Shown: positions 46,505 to 56,669, counted from the stretch's first letter. The stretch: DNA of 64,000 nt from HGM04593 sp045661205 (GCA_045661205.1 JAZRFE010000026.1:28207-92206); one strand, 5' to 3'. Numbers and translations are program-made. The notes: a model not told the origin generated them from the letters alone.

Positions 46505-47309
46505 CTTGCATACAAACGATGCAAAAATTAACCTATAAAAATAAAATTGATTTGAAACACACCTATATAACAATTAAGGGGTATAAATTGTTCGCGAAAA
46601 ATGAACTTTTTTTTGAAAAAAGTTCATTTTTTTGTTAGTATCAAATATAACTTATTTATTTTCAATATTTTATAAAATAATATTTTTTTAATATTTTTGT
46701 TGAAAACGTAAACAAAAAGAGAATCTAAAAATATAAACACGATAAAAAAGATGTCAATCCACACAAGATAGTTGATAACTGTTGAAAACAGCGAAAAACA
46801 ATAGTGAAAAAACAGTAATAACTTATTAGAAAAAAATGTTATTTCTGCTTGGAAAAATAAAATCGCGTTATATACAACTGTACATTTAAAAACTCCAAAT
46901 TGAAAACCCGATATTTTACATGAAGTTATCAGATGATTCTTAACATGAAAAAAAGCTCAAAAAAGTGATTATTTATAAATAACATCAATTATAAACAATT
47001 GGTTGAAAAGTGCGTAATATACATAAATTCAATAATATAAAACACTAACAGAATGTTTATAAACCAATCGTGAATATTAATAACCAAAAAACAAATTTCT
47101 GAAGAAAAAACTTATCAATATAATCAACAGGTATTATTATTATTTTTTCCTTTTTATATTTTTAAATAAGAAATTAATAAAATAAAATAGAGTTGAAAAG
47201 AGACCTCCTCTGCCTATAAAAAAAATATAGTTAAATTAATAAAATATTACTTTATAGATAAAAAATATTTGTAAATTTATACCCAAATATAAACTAATTT
47301 GGAAGTACT
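46505..47309. other. AT-rich island without genes
   Basis: About 800 bp of very AT-rich DNA with no acceptable reading frame on either strand. It holds a 16-bp perfect hairpin with a T-run at 46597-46631 and several TTGAAAA motifs (near 46700, 46787, 46900, 47003, 47193), two as GTTGAAAAC. The promoter of the DUF3472 operon is expected near its right end; AATATTTG around 47265 is a weak -7 candidate. Confidence 0.6.
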
Positions 47310-48653
47310 ATGAATTGTAAATACTTATTGAGTCTTGCAGTGTTCGCGACTTTTGCTTGCGGAAATCTTATGGCCGGCAGCGATACTATTCCTTTGAAGG
47401 GTAACGGATATATCACTGCGCCCGATGCCGAGGAGACAATACTTTCGCACAACAGAATGCGTCGTCCGCCAGTAGCACGTGGAGAAAACGAGAGAAAACC
47501 ATCGGCAACAATCGATGAGCACAATGGAGGTATTTCCGACTGGTGCGACAAAAGCAGTGTTATAAGCACATATTTCAGAGTAGAGAAGGCCGGAAAAATG
47601 GAACTAAAGATGGTGGCAAAGGGTAACTCTACCATCACAGTCACCTGTCTTGGCAAAAAGAAGAAGATAAAACTCTCATCTGACGAACCCAAAGTTTACA
47701 ATATCGGCAAATATAATGTAAAAAAGCCCGGACATATTAAAGTTGATATTCAGGGCAAGAAATGTGACGAAAATGGAACCTTTGGTAATGTCTACGACAT
47801 TATAGTAGAGGGCGAGTTGGGCGAACTTGCATATATCAGAAAAAACTACCATCCACACTTCGGACGTCGCGGACCTTCGGTACACCTCAACTATCGTTTG
47901 CCCAAAGAAAAGACAATAGAGTGGTTCTACAACGAGGTGACAGTTCCCGAGGATTACGACAAGGTGAGCAGTTATTACATGGCATGTGGCTTTGGCGAGG
48001 GATATTTCGGATTTCAGAATAACTCTCCCGAACGCCGAAAGGTGCTCTTCTCTGTGTGGAGCCCCTATGTTACCGATAATGCAAAGGAGATTCCCGACTC
48101 ATTGCGCATTAAACTGCTTAAGAAAGGAGAGACTGTCAGAGTGCAGGATTTTGGCGGAGAAGGTTCGGGCGGACAAAGTTTCATGCCCTATGATTGGAAA
48201 CCCGGAAACACATATAAGTTTCTTATGCGTGTGCGTCCCGACGGAAAGGGTAGCACTGTGTACACAGCATATTTCTGCGATGCTGCCGATGGTAAATGGC
48301 GTCTGATGGCATCGTTCCTGCGTCCTGTAACCGACACATGGTACAGAAATGCTCACTCGTTCCTCGAGAACTATAATCCCACAATGGGGTACAAGACACG
48401 TCGTGCGCAATATAACAATCAATGGGCGTGTACCAAAGATGGCGAGTGGATTCCCGTTACCGAGGCTGTGTTCACCCATTGCGATACAGGAAAAACAGGT
48501 AAGCGTCTCGACTATACAGGCGGTTGCGACGAGAATGGCTTCTACTTGATGATGGGAGGATTCTTCGACGACTACACAAAAGGATACACACGTTTCGAGC
48601 GTAAAAACGGAGTAGGAGAGAAACCTGTAATTGACTTCAAGAGCCTCGAATAA
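47310..48653 (+). CDS. Secreted DUF5077/DUF3472 protein
   Basis: 447 aa with a signal peptide (1-22). Residues about 27-155 fit the DUF5077 beta-domain (IPLKGNGYITAPDAEE...). From about 220 the DUF3472 domain follows, with SFLENYNPTMGYKTRRAQYNNQWA and KRLDYTGGCDENGFYLMMGGFF. Such proteins are secreted by gut Bacteroidetes, often next to glycan-degrading genes; no reaction is known. It leads the operon with the two M60-like peptidases (40-bp gap). Confidence 0.8.
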   Translation: MNCKYLLSLAVFATFACGNLMAGSDTIPLKGNGYITAPDAEETILSHNRMRRPPVARGENERKPSATIDEHNGGISDWCDKSSVISTYFRVEKAGKMELKMVAKGNSTITVTCLGKKKKIKLSSDEPKVYNIGKYNVKKPGHIKVDIQGKKCDENGTFGNVYDIIVEGELGELAYIRKNYHPHFGRRGPSVHLNYRLPKEKTIEWFYNEVTVPEDYDKVSSYYMACGFGEGYFGFQNNSPERRKVLFSVWSPYVTDNAKEIPDSLRIKLLKKGETVRVQDFGGEGSGGQSFMPYDWKPGNTYKFLMRVRPDGKGSTVYTAYFCDAADGKWRLMASFLRPVTDTWYRNAHSFLENYNPTMGYKTRRAQYNNQWACTKDGEWIPVTEAVFTHCDTGKTGKRLDYTGGCDENGFYLMMGGFFDDYTKGYTRFERKNGVGEKPVIDFKSLE

Positions 48654-48693
48654 TATTGCATATAGCCAAAAGTATAAATAAATTCAATTAAAT

Positions 48694-51600
48694 ATGAAAA
48701 AAATAATAAGCTCTATTTTTTTACTTATGGTATCGGTAATCTTTGTGCATGCCGAGGAGTTCCCTGTGGATGGTGCGGTGTACCGTCTCACCAATACAGT
48801 AAAAAATAATGCGGTGTTGGTAGAGGATTATCTTACCAACAATCTTGATGGTGGTGCCAAGAGTTCTTTGTGTAATGATTTGTGGCGTTTTACAAAAAAT
48901 GGCGATGGATGGAGTGTGCAGAATGTACTGACCGACCGTTATGTGCAGAATGAGATTGGTTATAATGTTCTTTTCCGTACAGATGTTATTCCAGCACAGT
49001 TCTTTGTGTCGCAGAACACAAAGTTTACTCCCAAGTGTTACAACATCCTCAATGGTACCAACAAAAATTATGGTATTCACTGCGCATCGGGCAACAAGAT
49101 TGTTCCCTGGTATCCTGCAACAAGTAGTTTCGAGGGTACCGAGTGGACATATGAAAGAGTGGATGTTTCAGACGAGGTGATTGCTGCCGCACGTGAAAGA
49201 TTGGAAGATTTGGTATATGTTTACAACAATCAGGAGCATGTGAGCGAGATTTTCCTTAGCCACTTCACTGACGAGACATGCACAATACTTAAGAGTGAAT
49301 ATCAGGCTATGAGCGACGAGGAGCTTGCAGCATCTATGGATAGTTGTGGTGGAGAACTTATAGCCGTTGCGCTTAAAATAAAAAATAACACATGGGCCGA
49401 GCGCGAGAAAGAGTATCGCGTGAGCACATATGCTCCTTACAGTGATCCCGATTATTGGGGAGATAAACTTATTACATTCTCCTATTCATGGCTGAGCAAC
49501 CCCACCGGTATTTGCGGTACGGGAGGAGATGTACTTTATGTATTTGTTGGCGAGGAACCCAAAAAGGGTTCTACACTCGAGATTGATGCTGTTATCGACA
49601 ACAATTCAAGAGGTACACGCACCACTCTTAAGAAGGGTATGAATATTATTCCCGTAGTAGGTAAAGATCCCACTTATTTCATCATATACACAGCCGATAC
49701 AAAAAGAGATTATGTTCTTTCCGACTTCGACTCCATTCCCATCCACATCGAAGGTGGTTATGTGAACGGTTATTGGGATAAGCAGCGTCACACCGATGCC
49801 GATTGGGTGGACCTTACCCGCAACCATGCGAAACATAAATATATGTTTGTGAAGGGTGATAACATAATGTACTTCATGAACCGTGAGTTGATGATTTCGA
49901 GCAATATATGTCCCAACACAATCAGCGATGCTATCGGCTGGTGGGACAATATGGTAATGTGGCAGCAAGAGATTATGGGTCTAGAGGATGTGCGTCCTTC
50001 ACGTTTCAATAACCGTCTTTGTGCAATTTCTTATGCAGGTGACGGTCTGATGTCTGCCACCAACCACGTTACAAGTTATGTAGAGACATGTCTTTTCGAG
50101 GTTCTTCCGTTTAACAAGGTTATGGAAAAATCTGGTTTCTGTTGGGGTCCTTCACACGAGGTGGGACACGTGCATCAGAAAGCTATCAATATGATTGGTT
50201 GTACCGAGGCAAGTAACAATCTCTTCTCAAATATCAGTATCTACAAATTGGGTAAGTTTGTCACTTCTGGTGATGCGGTGATAACCAATATGGCAAAGTA
50301 TTATGGAGAAAAAACCCCATGGACACTCCAGGATATCGGTGCCAAGATGCGTATGTACTTCCAGCTCTATCTCTACTACCATGTAGCCGGAAACGACACA
50401 CTCTTCTATCCCAAACTCTACAAGTTGCTGCGCGAGGATCCCATGAAAAAGACAGCCGGAAGCAGCAGTATCAACTATGGTCGAAACGACCTTCTGCACT
50501 TTGCCAAGAAGTGTTGCGAGGCAGCAGGTGAGGACTTGACAAACTTCTTCGAGGCATGGGGATTCTTCCAGATAATGTCTAAAGATATGATAGGTGACTA
50601 TGGCGACTACTATATATCTTCGACAAAAACCATGATAACCGACGCCAAGAAGACTATGGCAAAATATCCCAAGAAGGCAGCTGCGATAGAGTTTATCGAG
50701 GACCGTGCGGCACCTTCGTTGCGTACCGACGGTGGCGAGGGATATAAGCTCGATTATGTTGCAGGTAAGTATGCCGAGATGGGTCAGTACACAGCCTATT
50801 ATCCCGATTCTCTCAATGTTACTGCAAGCGGATACATATATACAAAGTCGGGAAATAAACTCACCTTCTCCGAGGGTAAGAATGCAGTTGGTTTCAAGAT
50901 TTACGACAGCGACAGCACACTTCTCACCTTCACAAACTTCCATCAGATAGAGCTTTCCGATGAAATTGCATCAAAAGATATTATAATTGTGGCAGTATCT
51001 GCAAACGGAACCGAGGTTACCGTAAATGACAAGAAGAATGGTACTGAAGAGCAGCAGTTAGAGGCTTTGAACGAAGCACTTGCTGCGGCAGAGGTTATCC
51101 TTTCTCATAAAGACAATGGCAACAAATATGTTGGTTATTTCTATGAGAGTGTCATCGATGAGTTTACACCTATGGTAGACAGCATCAAGGCTATTATCGA
51201 GAATAAAGACCAGAGTGTACACACATACGGTCAGTGGGCTGATATACTTGACAAGAAGGTTACCTATCTGCTTGCCGACAAAAATAGTCGTGTGCAGATA
51301 CAGTCGGGTAACAGCTATCAGCTAACCAATGTGAACTACTCTAAAATGTCAATGTATTGCGAGTCGAATAGAATTACTTGTAAATCGGGTAATACAACTC
51401 CCAAAGCTCGTCGTTTCACATTCCTTACCACAGGAAAAGAGAATGAGTTCTACATTTCAAATAACAGTCGTTACATCGATTATATAGCACGAAGCAGACA
51501 AGCTACCACCAACACAACCAAAAAGGCCGATGCTTTGAAGTTTACAGTCGGTGAACATGGATTTGCTCAATTCTATGTATACAAGACAGGAGATACAGGC

Positions 51601-52110
51601 CTTGGTTTGCATTGCGACTCATACAACAATGTTGTAGGTTGGAACCACACCGATGATCCATCTTTGTGGACTTTACAGTGTGTAGACCTCAAAAAAGAGA
51701 AGGCCGACGAGAAATCTCTCCAAGCTCTTGTCAGCGAGGCTGTATCTATCTACGACCTTATTGTCGATACAACAAACACCGAGAGTATCACACTGTACGA
51801 CTGGGTAATTGTTTCAAGCGAGACTCTCTTGACAGATATCCAGACAATGATGGCGAAGGTAGCTCTCTCTGAAAGTGCTATTAACAGTAAATATTACGAG
51901 AAATACCCTGCACTCATCGATGAACTTACATCTTTAATTGCTTCGGTGACAGCCGGTTACTCTGTACCCACAGGTATCAACGGTGTAATCATCGACGATC
52001 AGAATACAGTCATTTACGATTCACGTGGTCGCAAGGTGAATGTAATAACCTCCCCGGGTGTGTATATTGTGAATGGTAAGAAAATGTATATAAACAGCAT
52101 TACTAAATAA
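48694..52110 (+). CDS. M60-like (enhancin/mucinase-type) zinc metallopeptidase, copy 1
   Basis: 1138 aa with a signal peptide (1-20). Residues about 24-155 and 868-998 look like a duplicated ricin/lectin-like module, since both contain G(I/L)HC...N.(I/V)V.W followed by a Trp. The peptidase domain has CWGPSHEVGHVHQ with H488, E489, H492 and a downstream Glu at 505, matching HExxH(8,28)E of family M60. Helical segments (about 780-860 and 1000-1095) follow, and the C-terminus YDSRGRKVNVITSPGVYIVN is a Bacteroidetes sorting-type tail. Known M60-like enzymes cut O-glycosylated proteins such as mucins. It is 2 bp from copy 2. Confidence 0.85.
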   Translation: MKKIISSIFLLMVSVIFVHAEEFPVDGAVYRLTNTVKNNAVLVEDYLTNNLDGGAKSSLCNDLWRFTKNGDGWSVQNVLTDRYVQNEIGYNVLFRTDVIPAQFFVSQNTKFTPKCYNILNGTNKNYGIHCASGNKIVPWYPATSSFEGTEWTYERVDVSDEVIAAARERLEDLVYVYNNQEHVSEIFLSHFTDETCTILKSEYQAMSDEELAASMDSCGGELIAVALKIKNNTWAEREKEYRVSTYAPYSDPDYWGDKLITFSYSWLSNPTGICGTGGDVLYVFVGEEPKKGSTLEIDAVIDNNSRGTRTTLKKGMNIIPVVGKDPTYFIIYTADTKRDYVLSDFDSIPIHIEGGYVNGYWDKQRHTDADWVDLTRNHAKHKYMFVKGDNIMYFMNRELMISSNICPNTISDAIGWWDNMVMWQQEIMGLEDVRPSRFNNRLCAISYAGDGLMSATNHVTSYVETCLFEVLPFNKVMEKSGFCWGPSHEVGHVHQKAINMIGCTEASNNLFSNISIYKLGKFVTSGDAVITNMAKYYGEKTPWTLQDIGAKMRMYFQLYLYYHVAGNDTLFYPKLYKLLREDPMKKTAGSSSINYGRNDLLHFAKKCCEAAGEDLTNFFEAWGFFQIMSKDMIGDYGDYYISSTKTMITDAKKTMAKYPKKAAAIEFIEDRAAPSLRTDGGEGYKLDYVAGKYAEMGQYTAYYPDSLNVTASGYIYTKSGNKLTFSEGKNAVGFKIYDSDSTLLTFTNFHQIELSDEIASKDIIIVAVSANGTEVTVNDKKNGTEEQQLEALNEALAAAEVILSHKDNGNKYVGYFYESVIDEFTPMVDSIKAIIENKDQSVHTYGQWADILDKKVTYLLADKNSRVQIQSGNSYQLTNVNYSKMSMYCESNRITCKSGNTTPKARRFTFLTTGKENEFYISNNSRYIDYIARSRQATTNTTKKADALKFTVGEHGFAQFYVYKTGDTGLGLHCDSYNNVVGWNHTDDPSLWTLQCVDLKKEKADEKSLQALVSEAVSIYDLIVDTTNTESITLYDWVIVSSETLLTDIQTMMAKVALSESAINSKYYEKYPALIDELTSLIASVTAGYSVPTGINGVIIDDQNTVIYDSRGRKVNVITSPGVYIVNGKKMYINSITK

Positions 52111-52112
52111 TT

Positions 52113-55100
52113 ATGAGAAAATATTTTTATACTGTCGTTTTGATGTTTGCAACAGTGTTTACGTTGCAGGCTCAAACCTTTCCCGAGGAAGGTGCAACTT
52201 ATCGTATAATAAATACTATAAGAGATAATGCTGTATTAACAGAGAACTATTTCACAAACGAGCTTAACGGTAGTGCAGAAAGTTCATTGTGCAACGATTT
52301 ATGGCGTTTTATTAAAAGTGGCGAGGGTTGGAACCTTCAGAATGTACTTACCGAGCGTTATGTGCAGATAGAGAGCAGTAACAGCAAACTTTATCGCACA
52401 GGTGAGAATCCCGCTGTGTTCTATGTTGTAAGAAACAACTCTTTCACTAAAGAGTGCTACAACATTGTAAACGAAAAGGGTGGTCGTTGGGGTATTCATT
52501 GCGAGAGTGACAATGACATAGTACCCTGGTACTCATCTACTGAAAATTGGGATGGCTCGGAGTGGACATACAAGAGAGTTGATATTTCTGACGAAAAGAT
52601 TGCCGAAGCACGTAAGAAGGTCGAGGATTTACGTTACATGTACAACAATCAGAAACGTGTGAGCGAAATTTTCCTTAGCCACTTTACCGACGAGTCGTGT
52701 ACTGTTCTCAAGAGCGAGTATCAGACAATGAGCGACGATGAGCTTGCAGCATCTATGGATAGTTGTGGTTCCGAGCTTACATCTATTGCTCTCAAGATTA
52801 AGAACGACACATGGGCCGAGCGCGAGAAAGAGTTCCGCGTGAGCACTTATGGTCCTTTCAGTAATCCCGACCATTGGGGAGAGATTGTAAAAACAAAATA
52901 TTATTCATGGCTGAACAACCCAACAGGTATTTGTGCCACAACCGATGACATGCTCTATGTGTTTGTAGGCAAAGAGCCTAAAAGCGGTTCTACTCTCGAA
53001 ATTGATGCTATTGTAAACAATAGTTCAAAGGGTAAACGTACCACTCTTAAGAAGGGTATGAATATGATTCCCGTAACAGGTAAAAATCTCACATATTTCA
53101 TCATTTATACAGCCGATACGCGTAAAGATAAAGTTCTTGCCGACTTCGACTCCATTCCCATCCACATCGAAGGTGGTTATGTGAATGGTTATTGGGATAA
53201 GCAGCGTCACACCGATGCCGATTGGGTGGACCTTACCCGCAACCATGCGAAACATAAATATATGTTCGTGAAGGGTGATAACATGATGTACTTCATGAAC
53301 CGTGAGGTTATGATTTCGGACAATGTGTGCCCCAATACCATCACCGATGCTATCGGCTGGTGGGACAATATGGTAAAATGGCAGCAAGGGATTATGGGAC
53401 TCGAGGAGTATCGCCCTTCGCGTTACAACAACCGTCTTTGTGCAGTTTCTTTTGATGGCGACGGTTTGATGTCGGCTACCAACCACGTTACAAATTATGT
53501 CGAGGGCTGCTTGCACGACGTGCTTCCCTTTGAGGATATTTTGGAGGAGAGTGGTCACTGTTGGGGTCCCTCTCACGAGGTGGGACACGTGCATCAGGAT
53601 CTTATAAACATGATTGCATGTGCCGAGGCGAGTAACAACCTCTTCTCTAATATCAGCGTCTTTAATATTGGTAAGTTTGTTACCTGGGGCGACGGTATAG
53701 ATATGATGGCCGAGTATTACGAAGAAGATGTTCCGTGGACTTTGCAGGGTATCGGTCTTAAAATGCGTATGTATTTTCAGCTCTACCTCTACTATCATGT
53801 TTGCGGACACGATACTCAGTTCTATCCCAAATTGTTCAAGCTGTTGCGTGCCAACCCCATGAAAAAGACATCGGGTGGTGCACTCAACTATGGTCGATAC
53901 GACCTTCTCTACTTTGCCGAAAAGTGTGCCGAGGCAGCAGGTGAGGACTTGACAAACTTCTTCGAGGCGTGGGGATTCTTCAAGCCTATGAACAGAGCTG
54001 CGGCAAGTGATTATGGCGACTATCTGGTAACCTCTTCACAAAGCATGATAAACAATACCAAGGCGGTGATGGCTAAATATCCCAAGGCAGCTGCGATAGA
54101 GTTTATCGAGGACCGTGCGGCACCCTCATTGCGTACCGACGGTGGCGAGGGCTACAAACAGGAGTATGTTGATGGTAAGTTTGGTAATATTGGTCAGTAT
54201 TCAGCTTTCATGTCCGACTCAATAGATGTTGTTGCAAGCAACTACATTTACTCAAAGACAGGTAATAAGATTACAATTTCCGACGGTACAGGTGCGGTAG
54301 GTTTCAAGGTGTACGACAGTGACAGTACACTTCTCACCTTCTCCAATTTCTACTCTTTCACACTTTCCGAGAGTATTGCCGACAAAGATATCATTATTGT
54401 TGCGGTGTCGGCTAATGGTACAGAAGTTACTGTAAACGACAAGAAGAATGGTACTGAGGCTCAGCAGCTCGAGGCTTTGAAAGAGGTTATTGCCGAGGCT
54501 GACTTCCTTATCTCATGTTGCGATGATAACAACAAGAAAGTAGGTTACTTCTATAAAAGTATCATCGACGAGTTTACTCCTTTTGTAGACAGCATCAGGA
54601 CTGTCGCCGAGAATAAGGATCTCAGTTTGCACACTTATGGCGAGTGGGCCGTAATTCTCACAGATAAGATTAATGAAATTCGTGCCGACAAGAGCAACCG
54701 TGTGCAGTTGCACGCGGGCAACAGCTACCAGCTTTTCAATGTGAACTATCCTAATCACTCCATGTATTATTTATCAGATGGTCTCACATGTAAAACTGGT
54801 ACTTCGGGTTCAAAATATCGTACTTTCACATTTGTTGCCGCTGAAAAAGAAAATGAATATTGTATTTCAACTAATGGAAACTACATAAGTTATATAGGCC
54901 GAAGTTCACAGGCTAAGGCAGCCACCACTAAAAAAGCCGATGCTTTGAGATTTACCGTTGGCGAGTATGGTACTGCTAAATACTACATCTATAAGACAGG
55001 TGACACCGACTTGGGATTACATTGTGACCAGAAATATAAAGTGGTAGGCTGGAATCACACCGAAGACCCCTCGTTATGGACTCTCCAGTGTGTGAACCAG

Positions 55101-55508
55101 AAGAAAGAGAAGGCCGACGAGAAATCTCTCAATGCTCTCATCAGTGAGGCTGTATCTATTCACGACTTTATTGTCGATAGTACAAAAACCGATGCTACAA
55201 CAGTGTACGATTGGGTGGTTGTATCAAGCCAGACTCTCACAGCCGACATAGATGCGATGATGGCGAAGGTTGCAACTTCTCAGAATGTTATCGAGAAAAA
55301 GTATTACGAGAAGTGTCCTGCACTCATCGACGAGCTCACAGCATTGATTGCAACCGTTAAGGGTGGTTATTCTGTTATCACAGGTATCAACGGCGTTAAT
55401 GCAGACGAGCAGAATGCTGTTATTTACGATTCACGAGGTCGCAAGGTGAAGAGAGTTACCTTACCCGGCATTTACATTGTGAATGGCAAGAAAATGTATA
55501 TAAAGTAA
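52113..55508 (+). CDS. M60-like zinc metallopeptidase, copy 2
   Basis: 1131 aa, paralogous to copy 1 over its whole length and colinear with no net gap for the first ~380 residues. It has a signal peptide, the two lectin-like modules, CWGPSHEVGHVHQ with H488/E489/H492 and Glu505, helical segments and the tail YDSRGRKVKRVTLPGIYIVNGKK. Differences are spread through the surface regions (for example residues 85-150), which hints at different glycoprotein targets. It ends at a 16-bp hairpin. Confidence 0.85.
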   Translation: MRKYFYTVVLMFATVFTLQAQTFPEEGATYRIINTIRDNAVLTENYFTNELNGSAESSLCNDLWRFIKSGEGWNLQNVLTERYVQIESSNSKLYRTGENPAVFYVVRNNSFTKECYNIVNEKGGRWGIHCESDNDIVPWYSSTENWDGSEWTYKRVDISDEKIAEARKKVEDLRYMYNNQKRVSEIFLSHFTDESCTVLKSEYQTMSDDELAASMDSCGSELTSIALKIKNDTWAEREKEFRVSTYGPFSNPDHWGEIVKTKYYSWLNNPTGICATTDDMLYVFVGKEPKSGSTLEIDAIVNNSSKGKRTTLKKGMNMIPVTGKNLTYFIIYTADTRKDKVLADFDSIPIHIEGGYVNGYWDKQRHTDADWVDLTRNHAKHKYMFVKGDNMMYFMNREVMISDNVCPNTITDAIGWWDNMVKWQQGIMGLEEYRPSRYNNRLCAVSFDGDGLMSATNHVTNYVEGCLHDVLPFEDILEESGHCWGPSHEVGHVHQDLINMIACAEASNNLFSNISVFNIGKFVTWGDGIDMMAEYYEEDVPWTLQGIGLKMRMYFQLYLYYHVCGHDTQFYPKLFKLLRANPMKKTSGGALNYGRYDLLYFAEKCAEAAGEDLTNFFEAWGFFKPMNRAAASDYGDYLVTSSQSMINNTKAVMAKYPKAAAIEFIEDRAAPSLRTDGGEGYKQEYVDGKFGNIGQYSAFMSDSIDVVASNYIYSKTGNKITISDGTGAVGFKVYDSDSTLLTFSNFYSFTLSESIADKDIIIVAVSANGTEVTVNDKKNGTEAQQLEALKEVIAEADFLISCCDDNNKKVGYFYKSIIDEFTPFVDSIRTVAENKDLSLHTYGEWAVILTDKINEIRADKSNRVQLHAGNSYQLFNVNYPNHSMYYLSDGLTCKTGTSGSKYRTFTFVAAEKENEYCISTNGNYISYIGRSSQAKAATTKKADALRFTVGEYGTAKYYIYKTGDTDLGLHCDQKYKVVGWNHTEDPSLWTLQCVNQKKEKADEKSLNALISEAVSIHDFIVDSTKTDATTVYDWVVVSSQTLTADIDAMMAKVATSQNVIEKKYYEKCPALIDELTALIATVKGGYSVITGINGVNADEQNAVIYDSRGRKVKRVTLPGIYIVNGKKMYIK

Positions 55509-55516
55509 ATAAATTC

Positions 55517-55558
55517 ATATAATCTGCCACACAAAAATAGTAGTGTGGCAGATTATAT
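55517..55558 (+). terminator. Hairpin after the second M60-like gene
   Basis: 16-bp perfect stem (55517-55532 with 55543-55558, core ATCTGCCACAC), 10-base loop, followed by AT-rich sequence but no strict U-run. Confidence 0.75.
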
Positions 55559-55574
55559 CACTATTTCTATACTG

Positions 55575-55970
55575 ATGAAAGAGAGAGTATGTAAAATATT
55601 TGTTTTTTTTTCTTTTGTTTTACTGTGTCATGTTTGCGGTACCAAACTTGCATCTAACAGCTATGCAGATACTCTCCCTGTAATCATAGAAAAGGATTGT
55701 TTTTTCTCTTCGTGCAATATTCCTGAATGTTCGGCGGGAAATATATCGAACATTATAACTGTCCCGGCACAATCTTTAGAACGCAATAATTCGCATAATA
55801 ATTTACTGCGTTTAATGGGATATTCCAGAATATTGCAGAGCGGAGCACTATGTATAAATAGAAGTCTTGCAGCTAATTCTAAATTCAAACTCTATAATCT
55901 TTCTTCGCCATTCTATTGTACCCCTGCAAACAGATATTATGTGTTTGCGTTACGACATCTGATTATTTAG
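55575..55970 (+). CDS. Small secreted protein of unknown function
   Basis: 131 aa, start at 55575 because the earlier in-frame ATG lies in the terminator hairpin. Residues 1-29 are a signal peptide (KIFVFFSFVLLCHVC). The rest has four Cys besides and ends in an aromatic/basic motif, RYYVFALRHLII. I do not recognise a family. Base composition is more AT-rich than the neighbours. It follows the M60-like genes, but behind a terminator-like hairpin. Confidence 0.5.
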   Translation: MKERVCKIFVFFSFVLLCHVCGTKLASNSYADTLPVIIEKDCFFSSCNIPECSAGNISNIITVPAQSLERNNSHNNLLRLMGYSRILQSGALCINRSLAANSKFKLYNLSSPFYCTPANRYYVFALRHLII

Positions 55971-56056
55971 CATAATTGTTTTATTCCTCTTTTATACTGT
56001 TTTATATAGATAAAGCAGTGTTTTTTTATGTCTAATAACTTTTAAATAAAATAATT

Positions 56057-56584
56057 ATGAGTACAAATAAATATCAGTTTTCGTTAATAGAAATAGAGAG
56101 TGAACAAATTAAAAAAGTAATAGATGTCAGTAGTCTGATACTTGCACTTGTGTTGTTATGCACATCTGCGGTTATGATAGTAGCATCGTCTATGCTGAAG
56201 TTAGAATCGGACATTGCCACAATGTCTCTTTTTTCAGTTGGTGCCATTGTGGCGATATTTTCCATCTATCAATTGTTTAATAAGGTAAAGAGGGTAGTAT
56301 ATACACCCACAACAAGCCCTATAAAACACTATTTTTGCTGCATAGAACCTTCGCAGCTTGTGCAGGTCGAAAAGTGGGCTGAGAGCGGTTTTAAGTACTC
56401 ATGTGGCAATTTTCAAAAAAGAGACAACAGTAATGTGAGAATTGATGCTTGTATTTCGTCTGATGAGAAGTTCGCTGCTGTACAGTTGTCGGTTTACGAT
56501 AATTTCCTTTACGTCTCGCACCATGGTGTTACCTATCTCTTCAACGACGATGTAAAGTATGTGTCTGCAATGTTTAAAGAGTAA
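56057..56584 (+). CDS. Two-helix membrane protein of unknown function
   Basis: 175 aa. Two adjacent helices (about 24-48 and 55-75) near the N-terminus, then a ~100-residue soluble domain with CCIEPSQLVQVEKWAESGFKYSCGNFQKRD and LSVYDNFLYVSHHGVTYLF. No family recognised. It has its own small intergenic region and ends with a perfect terminator. AT-rich like its upstream neighbour. Confidence 0.6.
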   Translation: MSTNKYQFSLIEIESEQIKKVIDVSSLILALVLLCTSAVMIVASSMLKLESDIATMSLFSVGAIVAIFSIYQLFNKVKRVVYTPTTSPIKHYFCCIEPSQLVQVEKWAESGFKYSCGNFQKRDNSNVRIDACISSDEKFAAVQLSVYDNFLYVSHHGVTYLFNDDVKYVSAMFKE

Positions 56585-56591
56585 ATATTAT

Positions 56592-56629
56592 AAAAGTGCA
56601 AATAATCATAATTGAATATTTGCACTTTT
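56592..56629 (+). terminator. Terminator of the two-helix protein gene
   Basis: 13-bp perfect stem (56592-56604, AAAAGTGCAAATA, with 56617-56629) ending in TTTTTATTT. Confidence 0.9.
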
Positions 56630-56669
56630 TATTTATCTTCGCGTCAGAGATTATTTAAATTTGTTTTCT

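Noticed and set aside
46505..47309. Replication origin
   Set aside because: AT-rich with loose DnaA-box-like motifs, but no cluster of good TTATCCACA boxes, and gene orientation on the left does not fit replication leaving this point. Kept only as a weak option in the findings.
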